NCBI RefSeq assembly: GCF_003581645.1
Contig: NZ_QXFK01000008.1
Coordinates: forward strand, 62,001-126,000
Direction: 5' to 3'
Source of the DNA: Pelagerythrobacter aerophilus
GTDB taxonomy: Bacteria; Pseudomonadota; Alphaproteobacteria; Sphingomonadales; Sphingomonadaceae
DNA: 64,000 nucleotides
A program made the position numbers and the translations under genes. Under the pieces are notes generated by a model. It ran no database searches, was not told where the DNA came from, and worked only from the letters and a program-made list of their open reading frames with translations. Of this stretch, positions 27,516 through 37,113 are shown in pieces. The first letter of the stretch is position 1. Each line of letters opens with the position of its first letter.

Positions 27516-27773
27516 CTAGGACTTCTCGTCCGTCGGCTTCTTGTCCGCGTTGCGCGCCGCGCCTTCCATGAAGCTCTGGAACAGCTTCAGGCCCGCCTGC
27601 CCCATCGGGGCGAGCTGGCGCGCGTAGTCCTGCAACTGGTCGGGATTGCTGACCCCCTTCATCGCCTTGGCCATCATGTCGACGTAGACGTCGTTGGCCT
27701 TGCCGACGTCGGGCAAACCCATGAAGGTCCGGGCCTCCTCGGGCGTGCAGTCGATTTCGATATGGACCTTCAT
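27516..27773 (-). CDS. DUF6489 family small protein
   Basis: An 85-residue protein starting MKVHIEIDCTPEEARTFMGLPDV and ending in a Lys/Asp-rich tail. It matches a small alphaproteobacterial family (DUF6489) of unknown function, with a helical region DQLQDYARQLAPMG. The ATG at 27773 has GGAGGAAC upstream. The same family is often found in this place, upstream of mnmE. Confidence 0.8.
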   Translation of the reverse strand: MKVHIEIDCTPEEARTFMGLPDVGKANDVYVDMMAKAMKGVSNPDQLQDYARQLAPMGQAGLKLFQSFMEGAARNADKKPTDEKS

Positions 27774-27880
27774 CGCGGTTCCTCCGTTGGATCGGGAAAC
27801 AAACTGGGTTTGGCATTCGCCGCGCGCAAGCGGTAAGCCCGGCCTACGCAGGTGTAACCGGGAAAGGAAGGGACGACGAA

Positions 27881-28579
27881 ATGAGCGAGACCGCGACCAT
27901 CGAGACACTGTCGGGCGACCGGACGTTCAGCGCCTATGTCGCGCGGCCGGAGGGAACGGCGCGGGCGGCGATCGTCGTGATCCAGGAAATCTTCGGCGTG
28001 AACCCCGGCATCCGCCGCAAGTGCGACCGTCTGGCGGAGGCCGGCTATCTCGCGGTCGCGCCCGACGTGTTCTGGCGGATCGAACCTGGCGTCGAGCTCG
28101 ACCCCGATGTGGAGGCTGAATTCCAGCGCGCGCTCGATCTGATGGGCAAGTTCGACCAGGATCAGGGCATCCGCGACATCGAGGCGACGATCCACTGGAT
28201 CCGCAGGAGCGAAGGCGTCGCGAAAGTCGGCGCGGTCGGCTACTGCCTCGGCGGGCGGCTCGCCTACATGACCGCGGCGCGCACCGACGTGGACGCCTCC
28301 GTCGGCTATTACGCGGTCGGGATCGACAACCTGCTGCGCGAGAAGCACGGCATCGCCAATCCATTGATGCTGCACATCGCGGGCGACGACGGGTTCGTCG
28401 ACAAGGATACGCAGAAGGCGATGCACGAGGGGCTGGACGACCATCCCAAGGTCACGCTCCACGATTATCCGGGCCTCGACCACGGCTTCGCCACCGAATT
28501 CGGCAAGCGCCGCGACGAACAGGGTGCGACGCTGGCGGACGAGCGCACCGCGGAGTTCTTCGCCCGGCACCTCGGCTGA
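27881..28579 (+). CDS. Dienelactone hydrolase family protein
   Basis: The 232-residue alpha/beta hydrolase has the DLH triad: cysteine nucleophile in VGYCLGG (about residue 122), aspartate in GDDGFVD (about 170), histidine in GLDHGFA (about 205). The oxyanion-hole segment is IQEIFGVNP. Substrate unknown; carboxymethylenebutenolidase is the family name but most members are uncharacterised. It is divergent from DUF6489 and 13 bp upstream of the glutamate-synthase-like gene, which suggests a two-gene unit. Confidence 0.92.
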   Translation: MSETATIETLSGDRTFSAYVARPEGTARAAIVVIQEIFGVNPGIRRKCDRLAEAGYLAVAPDVFWRIEPGVELDPDVEAEFQRALDLMGKFDQDQGIRDIEATIHWIRRSEGVAKVGAVGYCLGGRLAYMTAARTDVDASVGYYAVGIDNLLREKHGIANPLMLHIAGDDGFVDKDTQKAMHEGLDDHPKVTLHDYPGLDHGFATEFGKRRDEQGATLADERTAEFFARHLG

Positions 28580-28592
28580 GGGGCGGCAGGCG

Positions 28593-30209
28593 ATGATCAA
28601 CCGCGCGTCCTGGCGTTTCTCAGGGCACGTCGCCTCGCGCTTCGTCGTGCCGGCGCTGCTGATCGTCCTGACGGCGCTGTTCGCGTGGTGGGAGCCGCTG
28701 CGCTGGGGCCTCGTGCTCACCCTCCCCCTGCTGGCGGTCGCCGTATGGGACTTCTTCCAGCGCAAGCACACGCTGCGCCGCAACTATCCGCTGCTCGCCC
28801 GGGTGCGCTGGATCATGGAGGACCTGCGTCCCTATGCCCGCGCCTACGTAGTCGAGGGCGATCTCGAAGGGCGGCCGTTCAACCACGACGAGCGGGCGCT
28901 GGTCTACGCGCGCTCCAAGGGCGAGCTCGACTCGCATCCCTTCGGCACCGAACTCGACGTCTATTCGGACGAATACGAGTGGCTCGCCCATTCCATCGTG
29001 CCCAACGAGGAGGCCCCTACGGAGTGGCGAGTCGACGTCGGCGGGCCGCAATGCGCGCGGCCCTACTCCGCCTCGCTGCTCAATATCTCCGCGATGAGCT
29101 TCGGGTCGCTCTCGGCCAATGCAATCCTCGCGCTCAACAAGGGCGCAGCGGCGGGCGGATTCTACCACGACACCGGCGAAGGCGGCATCTCGCGCTACCA
29201 CCGCGAGCACGGCGGCGATCTGGTGTGGGAGATCGGCAGCGGCTACTTCGGCTGCCGCGACGATAAGGGCCGCTTCGATCCCGCGCGCTTTGCGGACGCG
29301 GCGCAGGCCGACCAGGTCAAGATGGTCGAGATCAAGCTCAGCCAGGGCGCCAAGCCCGGCCACGGCGGCGTCCTGCCCGCGGCGAAAGTGAGCGAGGAGA
29401 TCGCCGGCGCGCGCAGCGTTCTGCCGCACAAGGACTGCATCTCGCCCGCGGCCCACTCGACCTTCTCGACCCCGGTCGGCCTGCTCGAATGGGCGGCGCA
29501 ACTGCGCGATCTCTCGGGCGGAAAGCCGATCGGAATCAAGCTCTGCGTCGGCAAGCCGCACGAGGTGTTCGCAGTGATGAAAGCCATGCGCGAGACGGGC
29601 ATCCGGCTCGACTATATCGTGGTCGACGGCGCCGAGGGCGGCACCGGCGCGGCGCCGGTCGAAATGTCGAACCGGATCGGCATGCCGCTACGCGAAGGGC
29701 TGATCCTGCTGCGCAATGCGCTGGTCGGCTGCGAACTGCGGGACGAAATCCGCCTGTCCGCCGCCGGCAAGGTCCATTCGGGCGCGGGCATGGCGATGAA
29801 GTTCGCGCTCGGCGCCGACTGGTGCAACGCCGGGCGCGCCTTCATGTTCGCGCTCGGCTGCGTCCAGTCGATGCGCTGCCATGACGACACCTGCCCCACC
29901 GGCGTCGCGACCCAGGACGCGACCCGCCAGCGCGGGCTGGTGGTGATGGACAAGTCCGAGCGCGTCACCCGCTTCCACCGCCATACGCTCCACGCGCTGC
30001 GCGAAATGGTCGTCGCCATGGGGCTGGACAATCCGTGGCAGATCGAACCGTGCGACTTGTCCGAGCGGCAGAACAGCGCGCGCTCGGACAGTATCGACTA
30101 CATCTACAACTTCCTCGAACCCGGAGAGCTGCTGATGGAACCCGAAGGCACGCAGTATGCGCGCGACTGGCGCCTCGCCCGCGCCGACAGCTTCGCGAAG
30201 GCGCTATAA
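28593..30209 (+). CDS. FMN-binding glutamate synthase family protein (membrane-anchored)
   Basis: A 538-residue protein with one or two N-terminal hydrophobic helices (about residues 15-50) followed by a glutamate-synthase alpha-subunit type FMN/Fe-S domain: ISAMSFGSLSANA, GAKPGHGGVLP, DGAEGGTGAAP and the iron-sulfur cysteines in CHDDTCPTGVATQ. It lacks the amidotransferase and GltD portions, so it is not a complete GOGAT; the electron donor and substrate are unknown. ATG at 28593 is preferred over upstream in-frame codons that lie inside the hydrolase gene. Confidence 0.9.
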   Translation: MINRASWRFSGHVASRFVVPALLIVLTALFAWWEPLRWGLVLTLPLLAVAVWDFFQRKHTLRRNYPLLARVRWIMEDLRPYARAYVVEGDLEGRPFNHDERALVYARSKGELDSHPFGTELDVYSDEYEWLAHSIVPNEEAPTEWRVDVGGPQCARPYSASLLNISAMSFGSLSANAILALNKGAAAGGFYHDTGEGGISRYHREHGGDLVWEIGSGYFGCRDDKGRFDPARFADAAQADQVKMVEIKLSQGAKPGHGGVLPAAKVSEEIAGARSVLPHKDCISPAAHSTFSTPVGLLEWAAQLRDLSGGKPIGIKLCVGKPHEVFAVMKAMRETGIRLDYIVVDGAEGGTGAAPVEMSNRIGMPLREGLILLRNALVGCELRDEIRLSAAGKVHSGAGMAMKFALGADWCNAGRAFMFALGCVQSMRCHDDTCPTGVATQDATRQRGLVVMDKSERVTRFHRHTLHALREMVVAMGLDNPWQIEPCDLSERQNSARSDSIDYIYNFLEPGELLMEPEGTQYARDWRLARADSFAKAL

Positions 30210-30330
30210 AGCCATTTCAGCCTTTACGAGCCGATTGTAACAAGCTTTCGTGATTCTGTTGTGAAAGATTCGTACTTTGAAATGGAATCAACGAGTCGAG
30301 TCTGATATTCTGCACGCAAGGAGTCGGAGC

Positions 30331-30585
30331 ATGGATATCGAGCTCGATCGCGAAATTCAGCGCAATCTATTCGCGTTTCTGCCCCAGTTGCCCGACCTAC
30401 TGCCCGATCACGAAGGTTGGTTCGCCGTTTTGCGAGACCAGCGAATTGCTGGGCTGTATGCAAAACTTAGCGAGGCGATACGGAGCGCAGATGGCGAATT
30501 CACCGACGGGCGCTACTCGATCCAGCGCATAACCGACAGGCCAGTTGAATTGGGAATGTTCAGCGGTGCTGTTGATCAAGGGTAA
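30331..30585 (+). CDS. Small protein of unknown function, partner of the retropepsin-like gene
   Basis: An 84-residue acidic protein beginning MDIELDREIQRNLFAFL. It is preceded by AAGGAG at the right spacing. Its second half (DHEGWFAVLRDQRIAGLY, then DGRYSIQRITDRPVELG) resembles short proteins that I have seen encoded beside small retropepsin-like proteins in other bacteria; the function is not known. The next gene overlaps it by about 20-40 bp. Local GC is clearly lower than around it, suggesting acquisition. Confidence 0.7.
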   Translation: MDIELDREIQRNLFAFLPQLPDLLPDHEGWFAVLRDQRIAGLYAKLSEAIRSADGEFTDGRYSIQRITDRPVELGMFSGAVDQG

Positions 30586-31009
30586 CGCGCGCAACGAACC
30601 GCCTATCATCCGTGTTTGCGTCCTTCCCACCACTCCCGAACTACTTTCAACCTCGTCATCGAATCCTACACCAACCCAATCGGGTGTAGATTGCCGTGCC
30701 CTGCTTGACACTGGTGCAGACGGCATGAGCGTGACACGCTCGCTCGCAGAAGCCGCCAACCTCAATTACCGAGGCAAGATGCCGGCATCGGGACTGGCTG
30801 GACAGAACTATCACCGATCATGGACGACATTCCTGGGAATCTATTGCGACGATATCGGACCACTGCCGTTCATCTTGGATGAACCCTACCTTGCAATCGA
30901 AGTCAGTCCGTATCCTGCTTTCGACGTGATCATCGGAAGGGAGGCGCTGATGGTCGGTGATTTTACGCTCAAAGCAAATGGCGATTTCGAATGGTTGATT
31001 CGAAACTGA
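30566..31009 (+). CDS. Retropepsin-like (clan AA) aspartic-protease-fold protein
   Basis: A 147-residue protein with LLDTGADGMSV near residue 55, the D-T/S-G-A signature of retropepsin-like aspartic proteases; FDVIIGRE near residue 125 fits the second conserved strand (IIG). Retropepsins act as homodimers, so one DTG per chain is enough. No signal peptide or membrane segment. The start is uncertain: GTG 30566 (used), or TTG 30545. Both overlap the upstream gene, so the two are co-expressed. Whether it is an active protease cannot be read from sequence. Confidence 0.7.
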   Translation: MLLIKGNARNEPPIIRVCVLPTTPELLSTSSSNPTPTQSGVDCRALLDTGADGMSVTRSLAEAANLNYRGKMPASGLAGQNYHRSWTTFLGIYCDDIGPLPFILDEPYLAIEVSPYPAFDVIIGREALMVGDFTLKANGDFEWLIRN

Positions 31010-31027
31010 TTCACGACTGCTAGCGCG

Positions 31028-31577
31028 TCACCAACGCAGGTTCGCAGCCTGTAGGCATTCAAGCACAAAATCGACGCGCTCCTCGGCACTGACGAGCGGC
31101 AGATCGACCGACTCGTAGCCGTAGTCGCGCCACGCGGCCGTGACCGCCGCATCGCTTGCCAGCGCCGCCTCCCAGTCCTGAATCCGCTCCTCGTCGGGCC
31201 GGTAGATCGCCTGCCACGGCGGCGCGCGGAACACCGGGCCGTCGTAGCGCAGCTCGCGGCAGACGCGGTCGATGTCCTCGGGCACCGGCAGGTCTTCGAG
31301 CCGCAGGAAGCCGACGATATCGGGAAAGCCGCGGTCGAACACCGTCGGGCCCGGCCGCCCCTCGGCCGCCCGCCAGGCGGCAAGCTCCGCTTCGAACATC
31401 GCCCGCGCGAAGCCGGCAGGATCGTCCGCCCGCAGAGCCATGCCGCCGGCCTCGCGCAGGATCGCGCGTGCGACCTCGGGCTCGGTCGCGATCCCGCGCC
31501 GGTCGAGCGCCTCGAGCAGGGTCGACTTGCCCGTGCCGGGACCCGCCGGTGATCGCCGCGCGGACCGGAACCGACAT
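31028..31577 (-). pseudogene. P-loop ATPase/kinase-like gene with a frameshift in the Walker A region
   Basis: The N-terminal part MSVPVRAAITGG is in one frame, and GPGTGKSTLLEALDRRG onward (through FDRGFPDIVGFLR and the C-terminus NLRW at 31028) is in another. One extra C in the CCC run at 31542-31544 (plus strand) splits the Walker A motif; removing it restores a 182-residue ATPase of the AAA_28/predicted-ATPase kind. So it is a recent pseudogene, a sequencing error, or a frameshifted gene. It lies 7 bp downstream of rho on the same strand. The rest of the reading frame is intact. Confidence 0.85.
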
Positions 31578-31584
31578 GCCCGAC

Positions 31585-32850
31585 CTACTGGTTCATCGTC
31601 GCGAAGAAGTCCTCGTTGGTCTTGGAATCCTTCATCTTGTCGAGGAGGAATTCCATCGCATCGATCGTGCCCATCTGCATGAGGATGCGCCGGAGGACCC
31701 ACATCTTGGAGAGCTTGTCCTTCTCGACCAGCAGCTCTTCCTTGCGGGTGCCGGACTTGCCGACGTCGAGCGCCGGGAAGATGCGCTTGTCGGCGACCTT
31801 GCGGTCGAGCACGATCTCCGAATTGCCGGTGCCCTTGAACTCCTCGAAAATGACCTCGTCCATGCGGCTGCCGGTGTCGATCAGCGCGGTGGCGATGATC
31901 GAGAGGCTGCCGCCTTCCTCGATGTTGCGCGCCGCACCGAAGAAGCGCTTGGGCCGCTGGAGCGCGTTGGCGTCGACGCCGCCGGTCAGGACCTTGCCCG
32001 ACGAAGGGACGACGGTGTTGTAGGCGCGGCCGAGGCGGGTGATCGAATCGAGCAGGATCACGACGTCCTTCTTGTGCTCGACCAGACGCTTGGCCTTCTC
32101 GATCACCATTTCGGCGACCTGGACGTGGCGCGTCGCGGGTTCGTCGAAGGTCGAGGAGATGACCTCGCCGTTCACGCTGCGCTGCATGTCGGTCACTTCC
32201 TCCGGCCGCTCGTCGACGAGCAGAACCAGCAGGAAGACTTCCGGATGATTGTCGGTAATCGCCTTGGCGATGTTCTGCATCAGCACGGTCTTGCCGGTGC
32301 GCGGCGGGGCGACGATCAGCGCGCGCTGGCCCTTGCCCTGCGGACTGATGATGTCGATCACTCGCGCGCTCTTGTCCTTCACGGTCGGATCGAGCGTGTC
32401 GAGATTGAGCTTCTCGTCCGGATAGAGCGGCGTCAGGTTGTCGAAGTTGGTCCGGTGGCGGACCGCTTCGGGATCATCGAAATTGACCTTGGTGAGGCTG
32501 GTGAGCGCGAAATAGCGTTCGCCGTCCTTCGGCGCCCGGATCTCGCCTTCGACCGTGTCGCCGGTCCTCAGGCCCCATTTGCGGATCTGGTTGGGAGAGA
32601 CGTAGATGTCGTCGGGCCCGGCGAGATAGTTCGCCTCGGGGCTGCGGAGGAAGCCGAAGCCGTCCTGCAGCACCTCGATGGTGCCGACGCCCATGATCTT
32701 CTCGTCGTATTCCTCGTCTTCGGCGAGTTCGCGCAGGATGCAGAACATCAGGTCCTGCCGGCGCATGGTGGAGGCGCCCTCGACGCCGAGTTCCTCGGCC
32801 ATCGACACCAGGTCGGCCGGGGGTTTCTGCTTAAGTTCTTTCAAGTGCAT
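31585..32850 (-). CDS. rho: Transcription termination factor Rho
   Basis: The 421-residue hexameric RNA helicase terminates transcription. N-terminal [15 protein letters not shown] starts the Rho-N helical domain, the cold-shock-like RNA-binding domain has GFGFLRS, and the ATPase core has Walker [10 protein letters not shown] and Walker [18 protein letters not shown] 167-nt leader separates it from hemJ. hemE-hemJ-rho order next to the origin is typical of Alphaproteobacteria. Confidence 0.98.
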   Translation of the reverse strand: MHLKELKQKPPADLVSMAEELGVEGASTMRRQDLMFCILRELAEDEEYDEKIMGVGTIEVLQDGFGFLRSPEANYLAGPDDIYVSPNQIRKWGLRTGDTVEGEIRAPKDGERYFALTSLTKVNFDDPEAVRHRTNFDNLTPLYPDEKLNLDTLDPTVKDKSARVIDIISPQGKGQRALIVAPPRTGKTVLMQNIAKAITDNHPEVFLLVLLVDERPEEVTDMQRSVNGEVISSTFDEPATRHVQVAEMVIEKAKRLVEHKKDVVILLDSITRLGRAYNTVVPSSGKVLTGGVDANALQRPKRFFGAARNIEEGGSLSIIATALIDTGSRMDEVIFEEFKGTGNSEIVLDRKVADKRIFPALDVGKSGTRKEELLVEKDKLSKMWVLRRILMQMGTIDAMEFLLDKMKDSKTNEDFFATMNQ

Positions 32851-33017
32851 TGTGTTCGTTCCGTGGTGGAAATGGCCGGCAGGTCGATGGGCTTGGAGAA
32901 AGCAGACCCGGCACCGCTTGACCGCGGGGCCTCAGCCGGAAGAGACGTTGGGAATAAGCGCGCGCTGCGGCGCCGTCAATTCGCTTTGCGCAGGTTCGGC
33001 GCCGGTCGATCCGGCAA

Positions 33018-33461
33018 TCAGAACGGGCGGACGATAACCAGTACCACGATCAGTGCGACGGCGATGCCCGGCACCTCGTTGAGCAGCCGCAATTTGCGTC
33101 CCTCGAGCGGACGCTCGCCGCGTGCCAGCTTCTTCGCATAGGCCGCCATCCACCCGTGATAGCCCGACAGCGCGAGCACCAGCAGCAGCTTGGCGTGGAA
33201 CCAGCCCTGGCTCCAGGCATCGACGGTGAAGGCGAGCAGCAGGCCGAGCACCCACACGACCACGATCGATGGCATGAGGATGATCTTCAGCAGGCGCCGC
33301 TCGCGCTCGATCCACGCGGCATCCTCGACCGATCCGGGCGCAGATTCCTGATGATAGACGAAGAAGCGCGGCAGCATGAACAGGCCGGCCATCCAGAAAA
33401 TCACGAAAATCAGATGGCCCGCCTTGAGCCAGTAGTAGGTCATGCCGAGGATGTCCTGCAT
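33018..33461 (-). CDS. hemJ: Protoporphyrinogen oxidase HemJ
   Basis: A 147-residue membrane protein with about four transmembrane helices. WLKAGHLIFVIFWMAGLFMLPR (in two segments, conserved His near residue 16) and the FVYH motif identify HemJ, which oxidises protoporphyrinogen IX in heme synthesis and is the main such enzyme in bacteria lacking HemG/HemY. It lies 31 bp after hemE on the same strand, so hemE-hemJ may be one unit. Confidence 0.93.
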   Translation of the reverse strand: MQDILGMTYYWLKAGHLIFVIFWMAGLFMLPRFFVYHQESAPGSVEDAAWIERERRLLKIILMPSIVVVWVLGLLLAFTVDAWSQGWFHAKLLLVLALSGYHGWMAAYAKKLARGERPLEGRKLRLLNEVPGIAVALIVVLVIVRPF

Positions 33462-33492
33462 GGGCGCGATGTAGTAGCTCGCGGGGCGGTCG

Positions 33493-34518
33493 TCACCCCC
33501 TCCATGCGCGAACGGTCTCGATCAGCGTCTCGACGTGCGCGATCGGCGTGTGCTGGCCGATCCCGTGACCGAGATTGAAGACATGGGGCCGGCCCGCGAA
33601 GGCCTCGAGAATCGCCCGCGCTCCGCTCGCCAGCCGCTCCCCGCCCGCGAGCAGCAGCAGGGGATCGAGATTGCCCTGGACCGGCATGCCCGCCGGCAGT
33701 TCGCGCGCCACCCATGCGGGGTCGAGCGTCTCGTCCACCCCGATCGCCGCGACGCCGGTTTCCCGGGCATAGGCCGGCAGCTTCTCGCCCGAGCCCTTGG
33801 GGAAGCCGATCACCGGCAGGCCGGGAAACCGCTCGGCCATGGCGGCGGCGATCGCGGCATTGGGCGCGATCACCCAGCGCTCGAACTCGTGCGGCGCGAG
33901 GCTGCCCGCCCAACTGTCGAACAGCTGCACTGCCTCCGCCCCGGCCTCGATCTGACCGGCGAGATATTCGACCGTGACCGAAACGATCGCGTCGATCAGC
34001 GCCTGGAACGCCGGGGGATCGCAGTAGGCCATCGCGCGCGCCGCGTGCTGGTCGCGGCTGCCCTCGCCCGCCACCATGTAGGTCGCGACGGTCCACGGAC
34101 TGCCCGCGAAGCCGAGCAGCGTCGTCTCGGGCGACAGGCGCGCGCGCACCTGCCGCACCGTTTCGTAGATCGGCGCAAGGCGGCCCGGAACCGCCTCCAG
34201 GCTCGCCAGCGCGCTATCGACCAGCGGCGGCGAGAGCTTCGGGCCTTCGCCTGCGAGGAACGCGAGATCCTGCCCCATCGCGTAGGGCACGATGAGGATA
34301 TCGGAAAACAGGATCGCGCCGTCGAACCCGAAACGGTCGATCGGCTGCATGGTGATCTCGGCCGCGGCCTCGCTGTCGTAGACCAGCTCGAGGAAACCGC
34401 CCTTCTCCGCCCGAAGCGCGCGGTATTCGGGCAGGTAGCGGCCTGCCTGACGCATGAGCCAAAGCGGCACGCGCTCGCCGCGTTTTCCGCGCAGGGTGTC
34501 GAGAAGAAGACCGGGCAT
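33493..34518 (-). CDS. hemE: Uroporphyrinogen decarboxylase
   Basis: HemE removes four carboxyl groups from uroporphyrinogen III to give coproporphyrinogen III. The 341-residue protein has the signature PLWLMRQAGRYLPEYR near residues 17-32 and GFAGSPWTVATYMVAG. The ATG at 34518 fits the family; the longer open frame to 34725 would run across the putative origin. Its transcription points away from the hemE-ppsR gap. Confidence 0.96.
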   Translation of the reverse strand: MPGLLLDTLRGKRGERVPLWLMRQAGRYLPEYRALRAEKGGFLELVYDSEAAAEITMQPIDRFGFDGAILFSDILIVPYAMGQDLAFLAGEGPKLSPPLVDSALASLEAVPGRLAPIYETVRQVRARLSPETTLLGFAGSPWTVATYMVAGEGSRDQHAARAMAYCDPPAFQALIDAIVSVTVEYLAGQIEAGAEAVQLFDSWAGSLAPHEFERWVIAPNAAIAAAMAERFPGLPVIGFPKGSGEKLPAYARETGVAAIGVDETLDPAWVARELPAGMPVQGNLDPLLLLAGGERLASGARAILEAFAGRPHVFNLGHGIGQHTPIAHVETLIETVRAWRG

Positions 34519-34838
34519 TCGGGAAGGTCCAATCCAAATAATATAGTATTTAAATAGGATGCTGGAGTCTGTTGGCCCTGTGGATATCGGGGACAGGCGC
34601 GCCCTGCCCGATTTCTCCCGGAATGAACAGGCCCAGAGGCTTCGCGACTCATCGGTCTGCCGCGTCAACCGAAGCTTATCCCCGCTGTCCCCAGCCTGTC
34701 GAAAAGCCTCGCGCCCTGTCCACAAGCGCGGGTGCCGAATGGCTGACAGCGGGAATGAAATCGGCCCCCGAACTTGTCGCCAGCTTTCTCCCGTGGTTTA
34801 TGCCGGCATTCTCCACAGCCGATCGCGCACCTTGCCGG
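34519..34838. other. Putative chromosomal replication origin (oriC)
   Basis: The 320-bp gap between divergent hemE and ppsR holds no credible gene. Positions 34531-34560 contain only 5 G/C in 30 bp (AAATAATATAGTATTTAAAT core), a candidate unwinding element. DnaA-box-like sequences (consensus TTATCCACA): ATATCCACA on the minus strand at 34579-34587 (8/9), TTATCCCCG 34676-34684 (7/9), CTGTCCACA 34716-34724 (7/9), TTCTCCACA 34809-34817 (8/9). Two GANTC sites are at 34565-34569 and 34646-34650. Caulobacter oriC occupies the same gene context. Confidence 0.75.
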
Positions 34839-35684
34839 ATGAGCCGCCTCCACCTCCATCTCGTATCCGATTCCACCGGCGAAACGCTGGAAATGGTGGC
34901 CAAGGCCGCGCTTGCCCAGTTCGACGCGGCGGAGATCGTGCGCCACTTCTGGCCGATGGTCCGCTCGCGCCAGCATCTTTCGCGGATACTGCCCGATCTT
35001 GCCGACAATCCGGGGCTCGTGCTGTTCACCCTGGTCAATCCCGAGACGCGCGCGACGTTGGAGGAGCATTGCCGCCAGCTCGGCCTGCCGGCGGTGCCCG
35101 CGCTCGATGCGGTGACCGAAGCGCTCGAGGCGCAGCTCGGGCAGGAGGCGCATGGCCGCCCCGGCCGCCAGCACGCGATGGACGAGGCCTATTTCCGGCG
35201 GGTCGACGCGATCCACTTCACGATCGCGCACGACGACGGGCTCGGATGGGAAGACTGGGAGCAGGCCGATATCGTGCTCGCCGGCGTCTCGCGTTCGTCG
35301 AAGACGCCGACCAGCATCTATCTCGCCAACCGCGGATACAAGGTCGCCAACATCCCGCTCGTGATCGAAAGTCCGCCCCCGCCCGCGCTGTTCGAACTGC
35401 GCCATCCGCTGGTCGTCGGCCTGACCACCGCGCCCGAACGGCTGGTGCAGATCCGCCGCAACCGCCTGCTCACGCTCAACGAGACGGCCGAGACGTCCTA
35501 TGTCGATGCCGAGCGCGTGCGCGGCGAAGTCCAGTTCGCCCGCCGCATGTTCGCCGACAACGGCTGGCCGGTGATCGACGTCACGCGCCGCTCGATCGAG
35601 GAGACCGCGGCGGCGATCATCCGCCTGCTGGGCGAGCGGGCGAGCGATGGCGACGACATGCTCACCGGATCGAAGCCGATATGA
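34839..35684 (+). CDS. ppsR: Pyruvate, water dikinase regulatory protein (DUF299 bifunctional kinase/phosphorylase)
   Basis: The 281-residue protein begins [18 protein letters not shown], diagnostic of the DUF299/PpsR family, with the P-loop-like [17 protein letters not shown] near residue 150. Family members switch PEP synthase or pyruvate phosphate dikinase on and off by ADP-dependent phosphorylation and phosphate-dependent dephosphorylation. ATG at 34839 is chosen because the frame upstream crosses the putative origin and has no family similarity. Its stop overlaps maf. Confidence 0.93.
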   Translation: MSRLHLHLVSDSTGETLEMVAKAALAQFDAAEIVRHFWPMVRSRQHLSRILPDLADNPGLVLFTLVNPETRATLEEHCRQLGLPAVPALDAVTEALEAQLGQEAHGRPGRQHAMDEAYFRRVDAIHFTIAHDDGLGWEDWEQADIVLAGVSRSSKTPTSIYLANRGYKVANIPLVIESPPPPALFELRHPLVVGLTTAPERLVQIRRNRLLTLNETAETSYVDAERVRGEVQFARRMFADNGWPVIDVTRRSIEETAAAIIRLLGERASDGDDMLTGSKPI

Positions 35685-36262
35685 CGCTGGTGCTCGCATC
35701 CAAGAGCGCCTCGCGCGCGGCCATGCTCGAGGCGGCGGGCGTCGCGTTCGAGGCCCGGCCCGCGCGGGTGGACGAGCGGGCGCTGGAGGCGCAGCTCGGC
35801 GCCGCCCCGCCCGACCAGGTCGCGCTGGCGCTGGCCGAGGCCAAGGCGCTCGCCGTCGCGGAGCCCGAGCGGCCGGTGCTCGGCAGCGATTCGCTGGTGG
35901 TGGTCGGCGAGCGGCGCTTCGACAAGCCCGCCAGCCGCGAGGAAGCGGCCGAGCACCTGCGCGCGTTCTCGGGCCGGGTCATGCACCTCCACTCCGCCGC
36001 CGCCATCGCCCGCGGCGGCTCGGTCGTCTGGCGCGAAACTTCACTCGCCATGCTTCACACGCGCAAGTTTACTGAAGATTTCATCCAGACCTACCTAAAC
36101 GCCGAATGGCCCGCCGTAAGCCACTGCGTCGGGGTGTTTCGGATCGAAGGACCCGGCGTGCAACTGTTCGAACGGATCGAAGGCGACCAGTTCACCGTGC
36201 TCGGAATGCCGCTGCTCGCAGTGCTCGGCGCTTTGCGCGACATGGGGGAGCTGCCGCGATGA
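35681..36262 (+). CDS. maf: Maf family nucleotide pyrophosphatase
   Basis: The 193-residue protein opens with [18 protein letters not shown], the Maf phosphate-binding S-x-S-x-x-R loop, and has LGSDSLV and [17 protein letters not shown]. Maf proteins hydrolyse non-canonical or modified (d)NTPs such as dTTP/UTP or m7GTP in house-cleaning. ATG overlaps the ppsR stop and the maf stop overlaps the aroE start, giving tight coupling. Confidence 0.95.
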   Translation: MTLVLASKSASRAAMLEAAGVAFEARPARVDERALEAQLGAAPPDQVALALAEAKALAVAEPERPVLGSDSLVVVGERRFDKPASREEAAEHLRAFSGRVMHLHSAAAIARGGSVVWRETSLAMLHTRKFTEDFIQTYLNAEWPAVSHCVGVFRIEGPGVQLFERIEGDQFTVLGMPLLAVLGALRDMGELPR

Positions 36263-37113
36263 GCGCCGCCTATGCCGAAGTGATCGGCGATCCGATCGCG
36301 CAGTCGAAGTCGCCGCTCATCCATCGCTTCTGGATCGAAGGTGCCGGGCTCGACGCCGACTACCGCGCGCACCGCGTGGCCGAGGGAGCACTGGCCGGCT
36401 ACCTCGCCGAGCGCCGGACAGACCCCGCCTGGCGCGGGTGCAATGTGACGATGCCGCACAAGCAGGCGATCATTCCCCTGCTCGACCGGATCGACCCGTT
36501 CGCGGCGCGGGTCGGCGCGGTCAACACCGTAGTGCGGGAAGGCGATGCGCTGGCGGGCTACAACACCGACGTGGCGGGCTTCCTCGAACCGCTCGAAGCC
36601 ATGCTCGGCAAGCGGCACCTGTTCCGCATGGCACGCGTGTTCGGCACCGGCGGCGCGACGCGCGCGGTGATCACCGCCCTCGCTGGTCACGGATTCACAC
36701 TCGTCCTCGCCGGCCGCGATCCGGAGAAGGCTCGCGCGCTGCTCGACGAGCTCGATCCCGGCGGCGAGCATTATGCGGTGGCGCTGGATCACTTCGCGGA
36801 GGCGACCGATTTCGCCTTCGACGACCGCGAGGGCTGCTGCGACCTGCTGGTCAACACCACCCCGCTGGGCATGCGCGGCCATGCGCCGCTTGCGTTCGAC
36901 TTCAGCCATGCACCGCCGGGATCGGTCGCCTACGACATCGTCACCGATCCCGTGGATACCGACTTCCTCCAGCGTGCGCGCGCGGCCGGTTTCGATACGA
37001 TCGACGGTCTCTCGATGCTGATCGGGCAGGCGGCCGCGGCCTTCGAGTGCTTCTTTGGTGTCGCCCCGCCGCGCGGGCGCGATAGCGAACTGCGCGAAAG
37101 GCTCGTGCAATGA
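36259..37113 (+). CDS. aroE: Shikimate dehydrogenase
   Basis: AroE reduces 3-dehydroshikimate to shikimate with NADPH in aromatic amino acid synthesis. The 284-residue protein has [16 protein letters not shown], the catalytic lysine in NVTMPHKQ, and GTGGATRAV in the nucleotide-binding domain. It overlaps maf and coaE by 4 bp each. Confidence 0.96.
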   Translation: MSAAYAEVIGDPIAQSKSPLIHRFWIEGAGLDADYRAHRVAEGALAGYLAERRTDPAWRGCNVTMPHKQAIIPLLDRIDPFAARVGAVNTVVREGDALAGYNTDVAGFLEPLEAMLGKRHLFRMARVFGTGGATRAVITALAGHGFTLVLAGRDPEKARALLDELDPGGEHYAVALDHFAEATDFAFDDREGCCDLLVNTTPLGMRGHAPLAFDFSHAPPGSVAYDIVTDPVDTDFLQRARAAGFDTIDGLSMLIGQAAAAFECFFGVAPPRGRDSELRERLVQ

